From Symmetrospora coprosmae (lineage: Eukaryota > Basidiomycota > Cystobasidiomycetes > Symmetrosporaceae): a stretch of 64,000 nucleotides of DNA. Positions within the stretch are counted from its first letter, which is position 1, and each line of letters starts with the position of its first letter. The stretch is from positions 62,001 through 126,000 of the forward strand of contig VUYT01000033.1 of assembly GCA_008802785.1 (NCBI GenBank), in the 5' to 3' direction. Below the pieces are notes generated by a model that ran no database searches, was not told the DNA's origin, and saw only the letters and a program-made list of their open reading frames with translations. Positions 43,683-56,200 of this stretch are shown here, piece after piece. The translations under genes were made by a program, and so were the position numbers.

Positions 43683-45020
43683 TCAGAACATGCTGCCTAC
43701 GGACCACTGGGCAGCATGAATGTCGATGCTACGAGCGGCAATCAGGGCCGCGATCTGAGTCTCATCACGCTCCTTCTCCTGCAGGGCGTCGGCGAGCTCG
43801 GGACCGCTTCCGTGAATGACGCAGTCAAAGACAAAGTGCAGCCTTTGGAGCTCCGGCTGCCAATTCTTGTCGGCGAGCAATTCCAGAAGCTGCTCCTGGA
43901 TTGCCTTCCTTCCCGTGGGGTCCACCAAGTCCCAGAACGTGCGTATGCACAGGTCGTGCAATAGGGGAGGGAGAAGGTGGAGATGCGGTCCTCGAAGGAT
44001 GCTCAGAGTGCAGGAGCGAACTGTCGTGAGGGCGGAAAGGTCCAGCCAGGTCCCGCCAGCGGGTCCCCAACGCTCCTCAGGCCGGCCGTTGGTGCCCATG
44101 TCGGTGACAGTGAGCTGTCTGAGGGAGCGCGGTATCTTCTTGAGCAGCTCGACTGTTGCTGGTTTTGAATGCGATGTCACGGAGAAATGAAGCTGGAGGT
44201 CCTAGAGGTTCACGGCTCGTGCGAGAACAGCGAGCACGTTGGCGTCGTAGCGCTCGTAGAGCGGAGCCCCGAGCCGCAAAGTCCTAAGTTCTGGTAGAAT
44301 CGGCCATTGCTCGATCCGCATGGGTAGTGACCGGATCTCGTGATCGAGAAGCACGTCTCGAAGAGTGGACGCCGCTCGTCGGAGGAGGACGAAAACGATC
44401 TCACTGGACGGGATGTCCTTGAGGTCGCAGTTCGGGACATGGTGGCTGAAGCTCTTGAGCCGGGTGGTCTGGACGCGGGTGAGGAGCATCTCGGCTGGCC
44501 CAAAATGGTCGTATACAATGACGGGGTGAATGTGCAGGTCGAGCGGGTGCATCTGGGTCACCATCCACCTGACGTCCTCGTAAGCGGCGAGGGAAAGGAG
44601 GTCGTTGGTCTTTCGGGGAAGCTGCAGCGCCGCTACATGACCGAGCTTCAGGTCGAGGCGCGGAATGAGAGCTGCCAGCTTCTTCACCCTCTCGTGCGCC
44701 TGCATGCATGCGAGCAGCTTGGGCGGATACACTTCCACCCGCTCCCTCTGGTACGCTCCGACGGACACTTTGGCCCCAGTGTACAGCTGTTCTATGCTGG
44801 CGGCATAGAATTGCTTGCTGGTCGTGATGCAGGAGAGCACTGAAGGGGCAAAGTACGAGCAGTTGCAAGGCTACTGGTCAGCGATCTTCTCAGAAGCACC
44901 GGTTTCGAGCCGGACCTGTAACGCACGGTCCTTCTTCTCGAGACCACTACAGATCTGCTCGACGGCCTCATTGAATAGTGGAAGCCGCTTCCTAGCCTTA
45001 TTGTGCGTCTTGTCTGCCAT
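43683..45020 (-). CDS. F-box/LRR-like protein interrupted by one in-frame TAG
   Basis: Two exons, complement(43683..44839, 44900..45020); the junction gives QVRLETVLSCITTSKQFY in phase. The start resembles an F-box (RLPLFNEAVEQICSGLEKKD). The rest is rich in leucine-repeat-like stretches (LPELRTLRLGAP, SLRQLTVTDMG, LQLHFSV). The frame is open for 425 codons except for a single TAG at 44202-44204 (codon 253), in the context AVNL-stop-DLQLHFSV. An LRR would be expected to read NLEDLQLHF there, so one G-to-T change (GAG to TAG) explains it. No intron of reasonable size can skip it. It may be a young pseudogene, an assembly error, a truncated protein or a read-through case. An upstream in-frame ATG at 45140 would add 40 residues. 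F-box identity is tentative. Confidence 0.65.
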
Positions 45021-45284
45021 GCCCGTATCGTATAGCGATGATCGCAAGGAGGGGTTGGTGAGTGGGGGAGAGGCAACAGGCGGAGAGGGGATGTCAGGGA
45101 GGTCAGACAGCAACAAAGGGACCTCGATCAAAAGCATCAAGTAAAGTTTCAGCTGAAGGTGAGGAAGCCGAGCTCGATTGCGGAGGAGGCTGGCGGAGTG
45201 TACAGTACACGGGAAGAGAGGGGCACCACAAGCTTCAACGACGCGGAAGGTTCCGCCAGCGAGGGGGCAGACCGGAGCGTGCGT

Positions 45285-47944
45285 CTACGCGATGGCCTTC
45301 TTGGTGTTCTTCTTCTTGATCATGGCATCACTCCTCGTCCTCGTCTTCTTGCTCTTTCCCCCATCATTCTTGCCCGCCTTGAACTTCTTGCTCTCGGCGC
45401 TCCCTCCCTTGCCCGCGAGCTTGAGGCGCTTATCGAGGACTTCCTTCTGCTTCTCCATCTTCATGGTCAATCTCGCCCTGCTCTTCTTCTCGAGCCTGCG
45501 CGCCGCGCGCTCGGCGTCGCTCTCCTTGAGCGCCTTGCGGTCCTCCTTGCTGAGCTCGCGCAGGCTCTCGCCAATGTCCGGGCGGGGCGCAGGGAGCTCG
45601 CTGAGGTCGATGCGCGGGGCGGCCCGGCGCGCTGCGGCGTCTGCACTGCGCTTGTCCTTCCTGGCCCGCTCGCGCGCCTCAGCAGCCGCTGCGCGCGCGC
45701 TGGCCGCCTCGGCTGCTTTTTTCGCCGCTGCCGCCGCAGAGAGCGACTTGCACCGCTCGAGGCGCAGCTTGCGCTTGCTGAGCCTGACGCGCTGCGCGTC
45801 GAGCGCGAGCATCTCGTCGACGCACTCGCGGTCCTGGGGAAGCCCCACGCCATCACAGCCCATCAGCCTTCGTCTCTGTGCATTGCCGACTGCACATGGC
45901 ATGAGCAGAAGTTGTTTCGGTTTCGGAAAGACTCACCCTGAAGATAACGTATGCAAAGCCCTTGCCGAGGCCCGTCTCGCCGTCCTTGACGACCCGGACG
46001 CGCTCGACCCACTGCGCACGCGCTCCAGCACCGTCAGGAGCAGGTGAGGCCTCGCCCTTCTCCTCGCGCATGAGCCTCTCGCACAGATCCCGCAGCTGCT
46101 GGTCCGTCTCTTCGAAATCGAGCGAGCCGACATACAGCGTGCGCCGCTCCTCCTCCTGCTTGGCCTTCTGCTCGGCCGCGGCGGCCTCGAGGCGCGCCCG
46201 CCCTGTCATGGGTGCCGCCTCGTGGCCCTCGCCATCGATACCTGCGGTCGCGGAGTCGCTGCCTTTGTCCACAGCACTGGCACCTTTCGCGCTCGCCCGG
46301 TCCACGCGCAGCGTGTGCCCCTGGAACACGGTGTTGTTGGCATACTGCACGACGAGCGCTGCGAGCTGCTGCGCCGTCCATTGCGCACTTGCAGCACTAG
46401 ATGCAACCGCCCCAGGCGGGGGCTGAGGCTGGCGCGTCGCACAGGTCCACACGGCGTACGCATTGCAGCTTTTCGCCTTTTCGTGCACCTCGCCCTTGAT
46501 GAAGGCGACGCGCCGCTTCTGATTCGCAGTGAGGAACTCTGGGTCCTTGGCGCGCGCTCTTCCGGCAGCATCGTCCGCGTCCGGTTCGTCGTCATGCTCC
46601 CGGTCCTTCCACCTGCGCGCGCGACGCGACGAGTGGTTCTCGCCCGCCTTGACCGGGGCGGCGTCGCCGGCAGAGGCAGACGCAGACGCAGACGCAGCGG
46701 ACGAGGTGGATCCGGCGGGCTGGCGCGTCCCGCTCGCCTCGGGGACGGGCGCGCTGAAGGGCAGCGAGCGGAACCGGATGCTGTCGAGGCGGATCTCGGC
46801 CTGGTGGTCCGCGGGGAGGGCGGCGACGAGGTGGCGGACGAGGGCTTTGCGCGCGGACTGCCAGTGCGCCAGAATGCATCAGACCACATTAGGGGAAACC
46901 AGACCGCGTCAGTCGTGAGCGGGGAGGATAATGCCACACTTGCAGGAAGCCGCGATGCGGTGGGGCACGGGGATGGCGATTTGCCGAGAGAGACGCACCT
47001 TGTCTGTTGCGCACGACACGGGCACGTTTCCGAGGAAGGTCGTGCGCGCGTCTTTGGCGGCGGGCGTCTCGCCTGCGTGGGCCGACCCCTTGGCTTTCTT
47101 GCTCTTCTGCTGCCGGCGGTCCTTTGGGTCTGCGCCAGCCTTGACACCATTGCTCGCCTTCTTGTGCCTGTGCAGGTCGGCCTCGTGGACCAGCTTGGTA
47201 GGGTCAATGTCGCTGTCAATCGAGCTGTCGACGTCGTCGATGTCGTCGTTGTCATCCTCATCCGGCTCGGCCTGCTTGTCTCCTCCCCGCTCTTCTGCCC
47301 GGACCGAGCCGGCCTTGCCCTTGCCCTTTCCGTTACCCTTCTCCGCGCTCTGTGCGGCTTTGCGTGCAGCATAGCCAGCCTCTACAGCATCATCATCATC
47401 GCTGCCCTCCGCCTCCTCCTGCTGCCTTTTCAGCGCTTTGCCGTTCGACCGCTTATCTGCGGGATCCTGCTTTTGCTTCTTGCTCCTGCGCTGCCCGTGC
47501 CCGTGCCCGTGCCCGTGCCCGTCTAGCTGACCTTCCGCACTCGCAGCAGCATACGAGGACGATGCCTTCGCCGTTGTCGTCGTACTACTGCTGCTGCTAC
47601 CGGCCTTCTTGCGCTTTGCGAGTCGTGCCGCGGTGATGATGTCCTCTGGCGGTCTAACGGCGGGGGCAGCTGGGACCGCGGGCTGAGCTGGCTTCTGGGG
47701 GATGGGAGTGACGTGCAATTGCACTATCGTCAGATTGCAGCCCTGTTGCTATGGCCATTGCCTGTCATGTCTGTTCTGGGGCTGCTGGCGAGGGCGCGTC
47801 GCACCCAAATTTGCTGGGCTGCGAACTCACGGGTGTAGGCTGCACCTGCGGGTCGACCTTTGTGCGCGCAAACACTGCGTCGAGGGCCGTATCTGCATCT
47901 GCGGTCGCTGATGCTGCTGCAAACAGGCCAGAGAGGGCGCTCAT
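45285..47944 (-). CDS. NOP12: Nucleolar RNA-binding protein Nop12
   Basis: RRM protein needed in yeast for processing of 25S pre-rRNA. Exons complement(45285..45833, 45937..46857, 46999..47694, 47831..47944), 759 residues. After a variable, Lys/Asp-rich N-terminal third (with a Gly-His run near 95-105), RRM1 runs from TTFLGNVPVSCATDK|SARKAL to RRVAFIKGEVHEKAKSCNAY, and RRM2 has RNP2 LYVGSLDFEETDQQL and RNP1 GKGFAYVIFR (intron directly after). The C-terminal 180 residues are a long basic helix (LSKRKLRLERCKSL, MKMEKQKEVLDKRLKLAGKG) ending in a Lys-rich tail, fitting nucleolar location. All intron phases are 0. Divergent from the Sec14-like gene. Confidence 0.9.
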
Positions 47945-48648
47945 ATTGCGTTGTTGTGTGGTGTCAAGATGCGATGCAGGGTGGCATCTCCGAGCCCTAT
48001 GGCCTGGCCTGCGAAGGCACTGCTGCAGTGGCAAACATACTTGGTAGAAGGATTGGGTGCACTATGTCGCAGATTGTGAGGAGGGAGCACTACTGTACAG
48101 TACAGTGTATCTGTCATACTTTGGGATACATTGTACAGTTCCTGCTCTACTTGGTCGGGTATACGTAGTCGTCGGGCTCGGTCGGGCGCGTCACCATGCT
48201 GCAGTACTGTAACAGCAGGGAGCTCGAGGCAGACACGCGCACACGTACAGTAGAGACAGAAGACAGAGACGCGACTGTACATGTGTATCGACGCATGCGA
48301 GAGGCTGCCTGGGTATACTAACATGCAGCACTGTCAGATCCTGCTGACGTTAGATGACCGACCGTGACCCGACGCGGCCTGGACTTGACCGAGCCGTTTA
48401 ATGACGCACACGCACACGCATACGACGGAGCAAGGACGATGGAGACGGGGATCACCAGCAGGATCGCTGCTGCTGCTCTTCCTCTGCCTCTGCTCAGCAT
48501 CAGGCTGCATACAGTATACCGTATTCCTGGCACATCCTTCCCTCCCAGCAGCACCTCTCCCCCCTTCCGCCGCCCGCCTTCTCCGCTCTACGACGTCATC
48601 CTACATATCCTACGTACTGGGATTGACATACAACGAACAGCGCACAAG
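47945..48648. promoter_or_regulatory. Divergent region of NOP12 and the Sec14-like gene
   Basis: About 700 bases. It contains several ACTGTAC / GTACAGT motifs clustered at 48091-48285 and a pyrimidine-rich stretch (48465-48600) before the Sec14-like start. No gene seen. Confidence 0.45.
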
Positions 48649-51600
48649 ATGTCCTCGCCCACCTCCGACAAGGTCGTCGATGAATCCTCAAAACCCGGTC
48701 ACATCAACAACCTGAGGTGAGCTTTCCGCCTCGCCTCGTCTCGTAGCACGGCGATCCCCCTTTTGGAGGAGACCGAAGCTGATCCCCACCCAAACCCCAA
48801 CGCAACGCAGCGACGAGCAGGAAGAAAAGCTCAAAGGGGTGTGTGATCAACATATGCATCCTCTCGCCCGTATGCCCGGTCCGACAGGGCTCGCGGACCC
48901 GCCCGGCTGACACGTCACTCCTTGCCATATCTCTCATCGCTCCCTCGGCAGATCTGGAAAAAGTTCTTCAGCCTCGTGGGAGACGCCAGCGACGGCTCGC
49001 CTGCCGACCTGGCAGCCTCTGGGGGAGCGCACAGCAAGGCGCAGCACCTCCCCTCGCGCGGCGGGGAAGACAACACGGGGGTGACACCGAAGGAGGCGCG
49101 CGACGGCGGCGCCGACAAGGACAAGGACAAGAACAAGGGACAGGCGTCGGCCGAGGAGGAGGCCCGCGGCGCGAACGAGCTCGTGCAGGAAGAAGGCGGC
49201 GACGGTCTGCACGAGGGCTTCTGGCAGTTCGCCGCGCCAGAGGATCCGGATGCCCTCATGCTCCGTTTCCTGCGCGCGCGCGGGTGGGACGTCGAGCAGG
49301 CGTTCAGCATGCTCGCGAGCACCATCAAGTGGAGGAAAGACACGCGAGTAGCAGAGGATATTATCGCTCCGGGTGAGGAAGGGCTGTGCAAGCTGCCGGG
49401 GGTAAAGAAGAACCTCGAGAGCAACAAGTGCTACTTCCACGGCACCGACAGGCAGGGATGCCCCGTCATTTATGCCCGCGCAAAGACACACAAAGCTTCT
49501 ACGCAGACCAATGAGGAGATGCTGAAGTACAGCCTTTGTTCTAGTGCTTTGTGGGAATTTCGATTCTAACTTTTTTACTTCTCTTTCAAAAAACCCACAC
49601 ACGCATCAACACCTCAACCACACACCGATGAAACAGATATATCGTCTATCAAATGGAGACGTCCCGCACGTTGATTCCCTCCGGCGAAGGGATCGAGACC
49701 ACTTCCGTCTTCCTCGACATGAGCGGGCTGGGCATGAGCTCCATGGACTGGGACACGGCCACCATGGTGCCAAAGATCTTCCAGAACAACTACCCCGAGC
49801 TCCTCAACAAGGCAGTCATCTGGAATGCCCCCACCCTCTTCTCGGGCGTGTGGAAGGTCATCAAGCCCATGCTCGACCCGGCCGTGCAGGAGAAGATCCG
49901 CTTCGCAAGCAGCACAAAGGACATTGAGGATGTGGGTCGTCCCTCCTGCCTGCCTTCGCTTCGATTCCATTCCACTCTCGGGGCGGGCACGCTGACCTGA
50001 CCCGACCTGACCCGACCCGCCCTGGCCCATCGCCGGCACCCGCATGCACACGCACAGATGATTGACCCAAAGCACCTCGAGAAGGATCTCGGCGGAACGT
50101 CGACGTGGCGCTACGTCTTCAAAGAGGCCGTCGAGGGCGAAAACAAGCACATGGAGGACGCCGAGACCAAGGAGAAGCGCATCGCAGACTATAAAGCCGC
50201 GTACACGGCCTTCGAGGCCTCGACCAAGAAGTGGATCAGTGGGGACGACGAAGCCAAGAAGACGCGCAGGGCCAAAGACGCCAAAATACTCGAGATCCGC
50301 CGACTCGATATGGACCCTTACATCCGCGGGCAGACGGTCTTCACGCGGGACGGGACGGTAGTGGGCGACGGACAGATCAAATGGCATTACGATCACGGTC
50401 GCTCAGAGGAATTCGTGCGTATGGATGCGTATTGGTTGTTCGTACATTGTAGGCGTCACTGACGTGTGGCCCCGCAACCGCGCACCCGCCGCCACCGACC
50501 GCCACCGACCCCTCCTCACCTACGATCTATCCCAATCCTCCTCCTGCTGCAGGGCAAGTCTACGAACGAGAACGCGAGCGAGCTAGGCATCGAAGACCCT
50601 CCATCGCGTCCGCAGAACAAGGACAGCGCCGAGATTGTGCTTTCCAGTGACGAGGACACGGGGTCAGATACGGCCAACAGCGAGGACGACATTCTCGACG
50701 ACCCGCACCACCACCACCACAATAGCGTCGCGGTGGGCTTCGCCAAGGTCGGCGACAACATTGCCAACACGTTCAGCAAGCTCGGCCCCGGCAAGTCCAT
50801 CAAGGAGAAGCGCAGGGCGCGGCGCGAGGAGACGCATGCGCGGCACGAGGAAAGGCGCGCGCGCAAGCTCGAGAAGAAGAAGCAGCGCATCGAGGCCGAG
50901 CAGCGGCACCAGGAGGAGATGCGCCAGCAGGAGGAGGACCAGAATGCGACGGAACAGGACGTGGCAAACTCGTACGCCGCGTACCTCACGCGACTGGCGC
51001 ACCTGCCCATCGACGCGGCCGCCGCTACCGTCAATGCCGCGAGCAACCTCGCGACGGGCGCTACGGCCCCGCGTGCGCCTGCGGATGACGAGAAAGTTGC
51101 CGAGAAGAGCCCGGCACAGGTACAGCAGGAGGCAGACGCGAGCAGACTTCACCCGACCGCGAAAGGACCGCCAGAGGTGGTTGCGAAGCATCCAGCCAGT
51201 CGCGGTGGCGCAGCAGCAGCGCCGTACAAGAAGGCTGGGCTGGCCGAGTACTTCCCGGGCAGTGAGTCGGGCACGCACATGCAGTGTATACACGTTGCCG
51301 AGCAGGGGCCCTGACTGACGCCCTCTTGTCCTCCTGCCAGTTCTCGCTATCGCGCTCGGTCTGCTTGCCGTCTACCTAGGTGGGAAATACGCGCGCAACG
51401 GGACCAACGCGGGCGCGCAAGTCAGCTCCGCCATCTCGTCAGCGACCAGCGCTGCAGCCACGAAGGCGTCGTCGGTTTCGGGTGCAGTGCATGCTCACGG
51501 CACAGTCTCTGGCACGACGACGTCTACCGTGGCTGTCAGCGCTGCCACAGCGTCGGCCGTAGTACACGAGACGCCGATCGTCAAGTACACTGTTACGGTA

Positions 51601-51912
51601 ACGGCGCCCTCATCCTCGTCGTCGCCCGGCCAGTCGCGCGCCCCGCACTCGCACCCGGGCGACACGGGCGCTGCGGCTCTGGCAGGGACCAACGAGGCGC
51701 AGCCGTCTCCCGCGACAGAGTTCGGCAAGCCCGAAGTTCGGGCGCGCGCCCCGGCTGCAGAGGCGCAGCAGAAGCTCAAGCCCGTCGTCGTGGGCGGGTC
51801 GGGCGCTGGCCACGAGCACGGACATGGTGCGGCCTCGAGAGGATATGCAAAGGACGCATCGAGCAGCTTGTCTGGCGCAGCTGCGGCTCGCTCGGCAGGT
51901 GTGGCTGCTTGA
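48649..51912 (+). CDS. Sec14-like CRAL-TRIO protein with C-terminal membrane segment
   Basis: Predicted lipid (phosphatidylinositol) transfer or lipid-sensing protein. Seven exons: 48649..48716, 48811..48838, 48952..49526, 49637..49931, 50058..50414, 50553..51261, 51341..51912, 867 residues. CRAL-TRIO N-terminal helices: DPDALMLRFLRARGWDVEQA; lipid-binding core: VFLDMSGLGMSSMDWDTATM, FQNNYPELLNKAVIWNAPTL and IDPKHLEKDLGG. This resembles the Csr1/Sfh2 group. Unlike Sec14 itself it continues with an acidic linker containing a His5 run, a long charged coiled coil (EKRRARREETHARHEERRAR), a hydrophobic segment (ILAIALGLLAVYLGGKYA, about 678-695) and a 170-residue Ser/Ala/Gly tail. It is probably anchored to a membrane. 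Exon 2 is only 28 nt; exon 3 ends at a GTACAG donor, which restores KYIVYQMETSR. Confidence 0.88.
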
Positions 51913-53201
51913 GATGAGGCAAGGACAGCAAAGCAAAGTCAATTGAATCCTAATGCAACTCAGAAGCGTGAAAGAGCGAAATTGTAGACAGGATGTAGCA
52001 TCAGATTCTTGACTGATACACGTATGTTTGAAAGCGTAATGAAAGAAAAGCATGAGCCCGGCCGTCCAATCTGCAGCTTATACACCGGGACACAGAGCTC
52101 CGCATCTGCCTCTGTCAAGACATACATCATGTATTGCTGTAGCAGGATGCTGTATCGTCTCAAGCACACGGCGTCCGTGCCGCAGAAGCTACGTGGCGAG
52201 AACACTACAGCGCTCATTGTGGCTTCCCGGGCGCGCGGGCCCGGCCCTCCCGTCCACAGCTCGGGACAATGAGGTCGGTGGCTTTCCACAACGTGCCGTC
52301 GCTCGAGCACGGTGCACAGCTGCAGCTGCAGCCTACCATCCATACTGCAGTGATGCAATGACGGTCGAACGCGGAAAACGGGCCCGAGGCCCTTATGCTT
52401 GCTGCCCCTTTTGTGCAGCCGCGTCCCGGCAGGTATGCTGTGGGACGGTTGGACACACGAACATCACGGCTCGCTTCCAGCCACTGCAGTGCTGTGCAGC
52501 GCAGCGCAGCGCAGAGACCAACAAAGAGCGCTAGGAAAGGAGGACATTCAGTGTGCGCTGATGCGCCCCACAAAGGGGGAAGCGTCTCGCCGCCGTTGCG
52601 AAGGGAGAGCTCGCTTGAGGTCCGACGAGCTCGCGCCGCCCCTTCATCGAGCCCACTGACGAAAGCTGCGCGCTGTCGCTGTCTCTGCCATGGTCGTCAG
52701 TGCGCGCGCACGTCTGCTTAACACACTCCCTTTCACTGTTCCCCATCCATCAGGAACGCTACAAACCGTCTTCGAAAGCCTTCGCTGACAGCCCGGGCCA
52801 TTGTCGACGTCTGCAGCGCCCGCACTTCCCCGAGCTTGCCTCTTTCTCTGCTCACGACAATGCAGAGTAGAGGAGAACCGCACGTCTCTTCGCAATCTCG
52901 CTCCCACTCCTCCCTCTCGATCGCGGCTTCGCGCTCCCGTTGAACACAGGTCCCGACAGTCCCGACGGTCCCGTGGCTCGGACATAGCCGGATCACTCCG
53001 AAAGCTTGACATACGGGCAGAACGAGTCCTCTCGTAGCCCGCTCGTCGACACTCAGCACCTCTCCCGCCCTTGGGCAGCCTCTTCGTCGTCAGGCCGTGC
53101 TGCACCTCCGGTGCGGCTCACCTCCCCTCGAACCGAACCGAACCGAACGCGCCGAGGCGAAGGGGCAACCAGATTGCAGAGCGCCTTTGATTCTAAAGTC
53201 G
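51913..53201. promoter_or_regulatory. Intergenic stretch upstream of the 1078-residue orphan
   Basis: About 1.3 kb. It holds a GCGCA tandem run at about 52494-52512 and a four-copy ACCGA repeat at 53127-53148 close to the start of the next gene. A long leader is likely. No gene supported. Confidence 0.4.
53127..53148. repeat. Short tandem repeat (CGAAC)n
   Basis: About four head-to-tail pentamers some 55 bases upstream of the ATG at 53202. Confidence 0.7.
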
Positions 53202-56200
53202 ATGGCTGCTGCTGTTGCGCCCGCGCTCATAGCTCGTCCGGGTGCATTCCGGTTCGAGAAGGCTGCCTTCGACCCGCCGCCGAGCTCGAGCGGGCATTAC
53301 AGGACGCCATCATCGGCGGCCGGCTCCGAGATTCCAAACACGAACAGCAACAGTCAGGAGCGCACCGCACATGCGACAACCTCACTAGCCGCAAAGAAGC
53401 GCACCCTCCCGTCCGTGCACGTCAAGGCGGAGGGACCTCCCAACGGTAACAGCAACCGCAACGGCAGGCCAATTGCGCACCTTCCGCCTCCGTCGAGCGC
53501 AGGACCCTTTGTCTCTGGTAGAGATCCGCGCACGTCTGAGCGCACCACGGCGCGGATCCCGACGACTTCCTCGAGCGGCAGCTCGCTCCAGTACCAACAC
53601 GCTCGTTCATCGGAAGACGCGTCCGCCGCCCTTGCGTACCAACAGCATCGACAGCACCAGCACCAGCACCAGCATCAGTACCAGCATCGCGCCTCGCTCG
53701 CGTCTGCACAGCCCGCTTGCTGCAGCAGCAACTCCGTTATGGTCGGCACGGCAGCATCCTCGTCGCCAGCGTTGTCTTCCTCCTCCTCGTCCGCTTCGCC
53801 TCCCACGCAGGCGCCCGGGACACTTCGACGCCATCACATTCCTCCCCTCTCCACATCTGTCTCCGGGCTGTCCAAGCTTCCGCCATCGAGCTCCGCTCCC
53901 AGCTTCCCGGCGTCCGCCTGCAAGGGTCCATGCTGCCCTCCCACAGCCAAGAGACACATGTCCTTCGCGTATGCATACCCGTCACCGCCAGCCACATCCG
54001 CTGCGTCCGCAGCCTACGGTTCTCAATTCTCGCCTCCCAGTGCACAGGCAGCACACCCAAGCTACCAGCAAGCGCCGACTCCGATGACCGCCGGGTACCC
54101 GGGCGTAACGTATTACACGGCAACGTCCAGCTCGGGCCAGCCACAGACATACGTCGTTGCACATCCGTACCAGCACACGCAAGGCGTCGCACGCGGGGGC
54201 GTCAGGCCTCACTCCAAAAGCATCGGCGGTGCCAGTGCTGGCCGCCTTCGACGCGGCAGCCATGTCGTCGCGCCCATGCCATACACGGCAGCAGCGAGTA
54301 CGTTCGGGCACGCCAGTCTATCACACAGCCATCCGCAGCATCTACAGTCCTCTCGGACCCGGCAGCATGCTCAGTCTCTCCACTATTCAGTGCCAGCCTC
54401 CGCAGGTCTCCCTGGCTGCGCGGCACGACGCGGCTCCGACAATGCCGTCATGAAGGTTATTCACCCAAATCCATATCCCAGCGAATACTCCACCGCGGTC
54501 CAGCCTGTCTGGCACCTCCCTACATCCGCGGCCAGCCGTAAACATGCGCAAAGCGTCTCTGCTCAGGCTCCGCCGGACGGGCTCGAGCGCACGGTCAGCG
54601 GCAGTGTCAGTCTCTCACCGCAGTCAGATAGCCCATCCAGCCACACTAGCAGAAAGCGGCCCGCGAGCGTCATCGATGAGCTCGATGAGGCAGACGCTCA
54701 GACAGACGGGTTGCGCGATGCGCTCAGGAAAAGCCAGAGGAAGGACATCACCCACGAAAGCGTCAGGATAGGCGCAACCGACGATGGTGTGCAAGTAGCA
54801 CAAGCTTTGTGAGTCACTCTTGCCCCGGGTCACCGGGTCCAGATCTCGGTAGCACGGGCCTTGCGCTCGAGCCCTGCCCGCAGTGAGAAACAAGCGATCT
54901 GTGCTGACGCCACGCTTCGCCTTTCTTCGCTCGACGCATGCTCCTCCTCTTCGTCGGCTCGGCCAATCGTTACGCCGTGCTCGGTGCACGCCTGTTTCTC
55001 CGCACGGCCTGTACTGCAGCACCGCACCGATCAAGGAGGAAGAGGTCGAGCTCACGCTGCTTCCACCAGCGGCATATCCCAGTCAGTTGCAATCTAGCGC
55101 GGGCGATGACCAGCTCCCCACACTGCACGCAAGTTCAACCTCCACCACGCCCGTCCGAGACGCTATTGAACTACCTCAACGTCAGGACTGTGGGGCAGAA
55201 GGCCCCACCGCCATGTCTGGCGTGAGCGACTTTGTAAATGCTGCGGAGGACAGCGCGCCCCTCAGGACGGCCTCACTTCCTGCTCTCCTCCCTTCAACTG
55301 CGACCAGCTCATGGCTCGCAGTACTTGACAGAGGGAGCACGATTCAAGCTGCAAACTTGCGCGTTCACAGCATGCCTCCCTTTCGAAGACCAACGAGCAC
55401 AGAAGCATTCTCGGCAACGCACCCAGGCACGCACTCGTATCGACACAGTCAAGCGTACGTGTCTCCGGAAAAACTGGCGGCGCACCTCGCGTCACCGTTC
55501 CGCCTGGGCATCGATAGCAGCAGGCCGCTTCTGCTTGATGGAGAAGCCGGTCGAGGGCCCGGCCTCGCGTGGGCCGGGCAGAGTACACAGACTCCCTCTG
55601 CTGCTACAAGCTCGCCAAGGTGAGCGACCTGTCCCGAGCTTGCTTGCCAACCATGCCCTGCTTGAGCTGAACAAAGGCTGCGCACCCTCGATGTAGTCCC
55701 GCACGACACACGTCAACTCTCGCTAACCGCCGCGGCCCCCTCGCTCAGGAGAGAGCAGGCAACCTGTCCATCACCGCACCGGTCATTGGGGGTGCTGTTC
55801 AAGCGTTCGGAGACGACCCCGATGCGCACGATATGCAAGACATGCACGAGTCTCGGGATGTCGCACAGAGTGCAGCGATGCGAACATCGTACACCTTCCC
55901 GCCCGCGGCACAAGCCAGTCCAGCCATCTCGAAGAAGATACAGGCTGCGGCGGTACGCGCCTCTCTCATCCCGCGCCACGCGACCTTTCCCGAGCTGGAT
56001 GACCCCGCTCAGCCTCCCAGTACGTTGAAGGCATCACCTCCAAGCGCAACAGCTCCCGCGCCCTATGCGGTCCAGCACCGGCCGATGTACCACATCCCTC
56101 CACTGCAGTGTGCGCAGCCGCCTACACAGCAGCAGCAGCAGCAGCAGCAAACACATATCCATCGCATACCTCCCCCTGCCGCGTCCTATACTCCTTGTGT

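Noticed and set aside
46222-47526. 434-codon plus-strand open frame
   Set aside because: It lies antisense to NOP12, whose RRM motifs and phased introns are clear; GC-rich coding DNA commonly leaves the opposite strand open.
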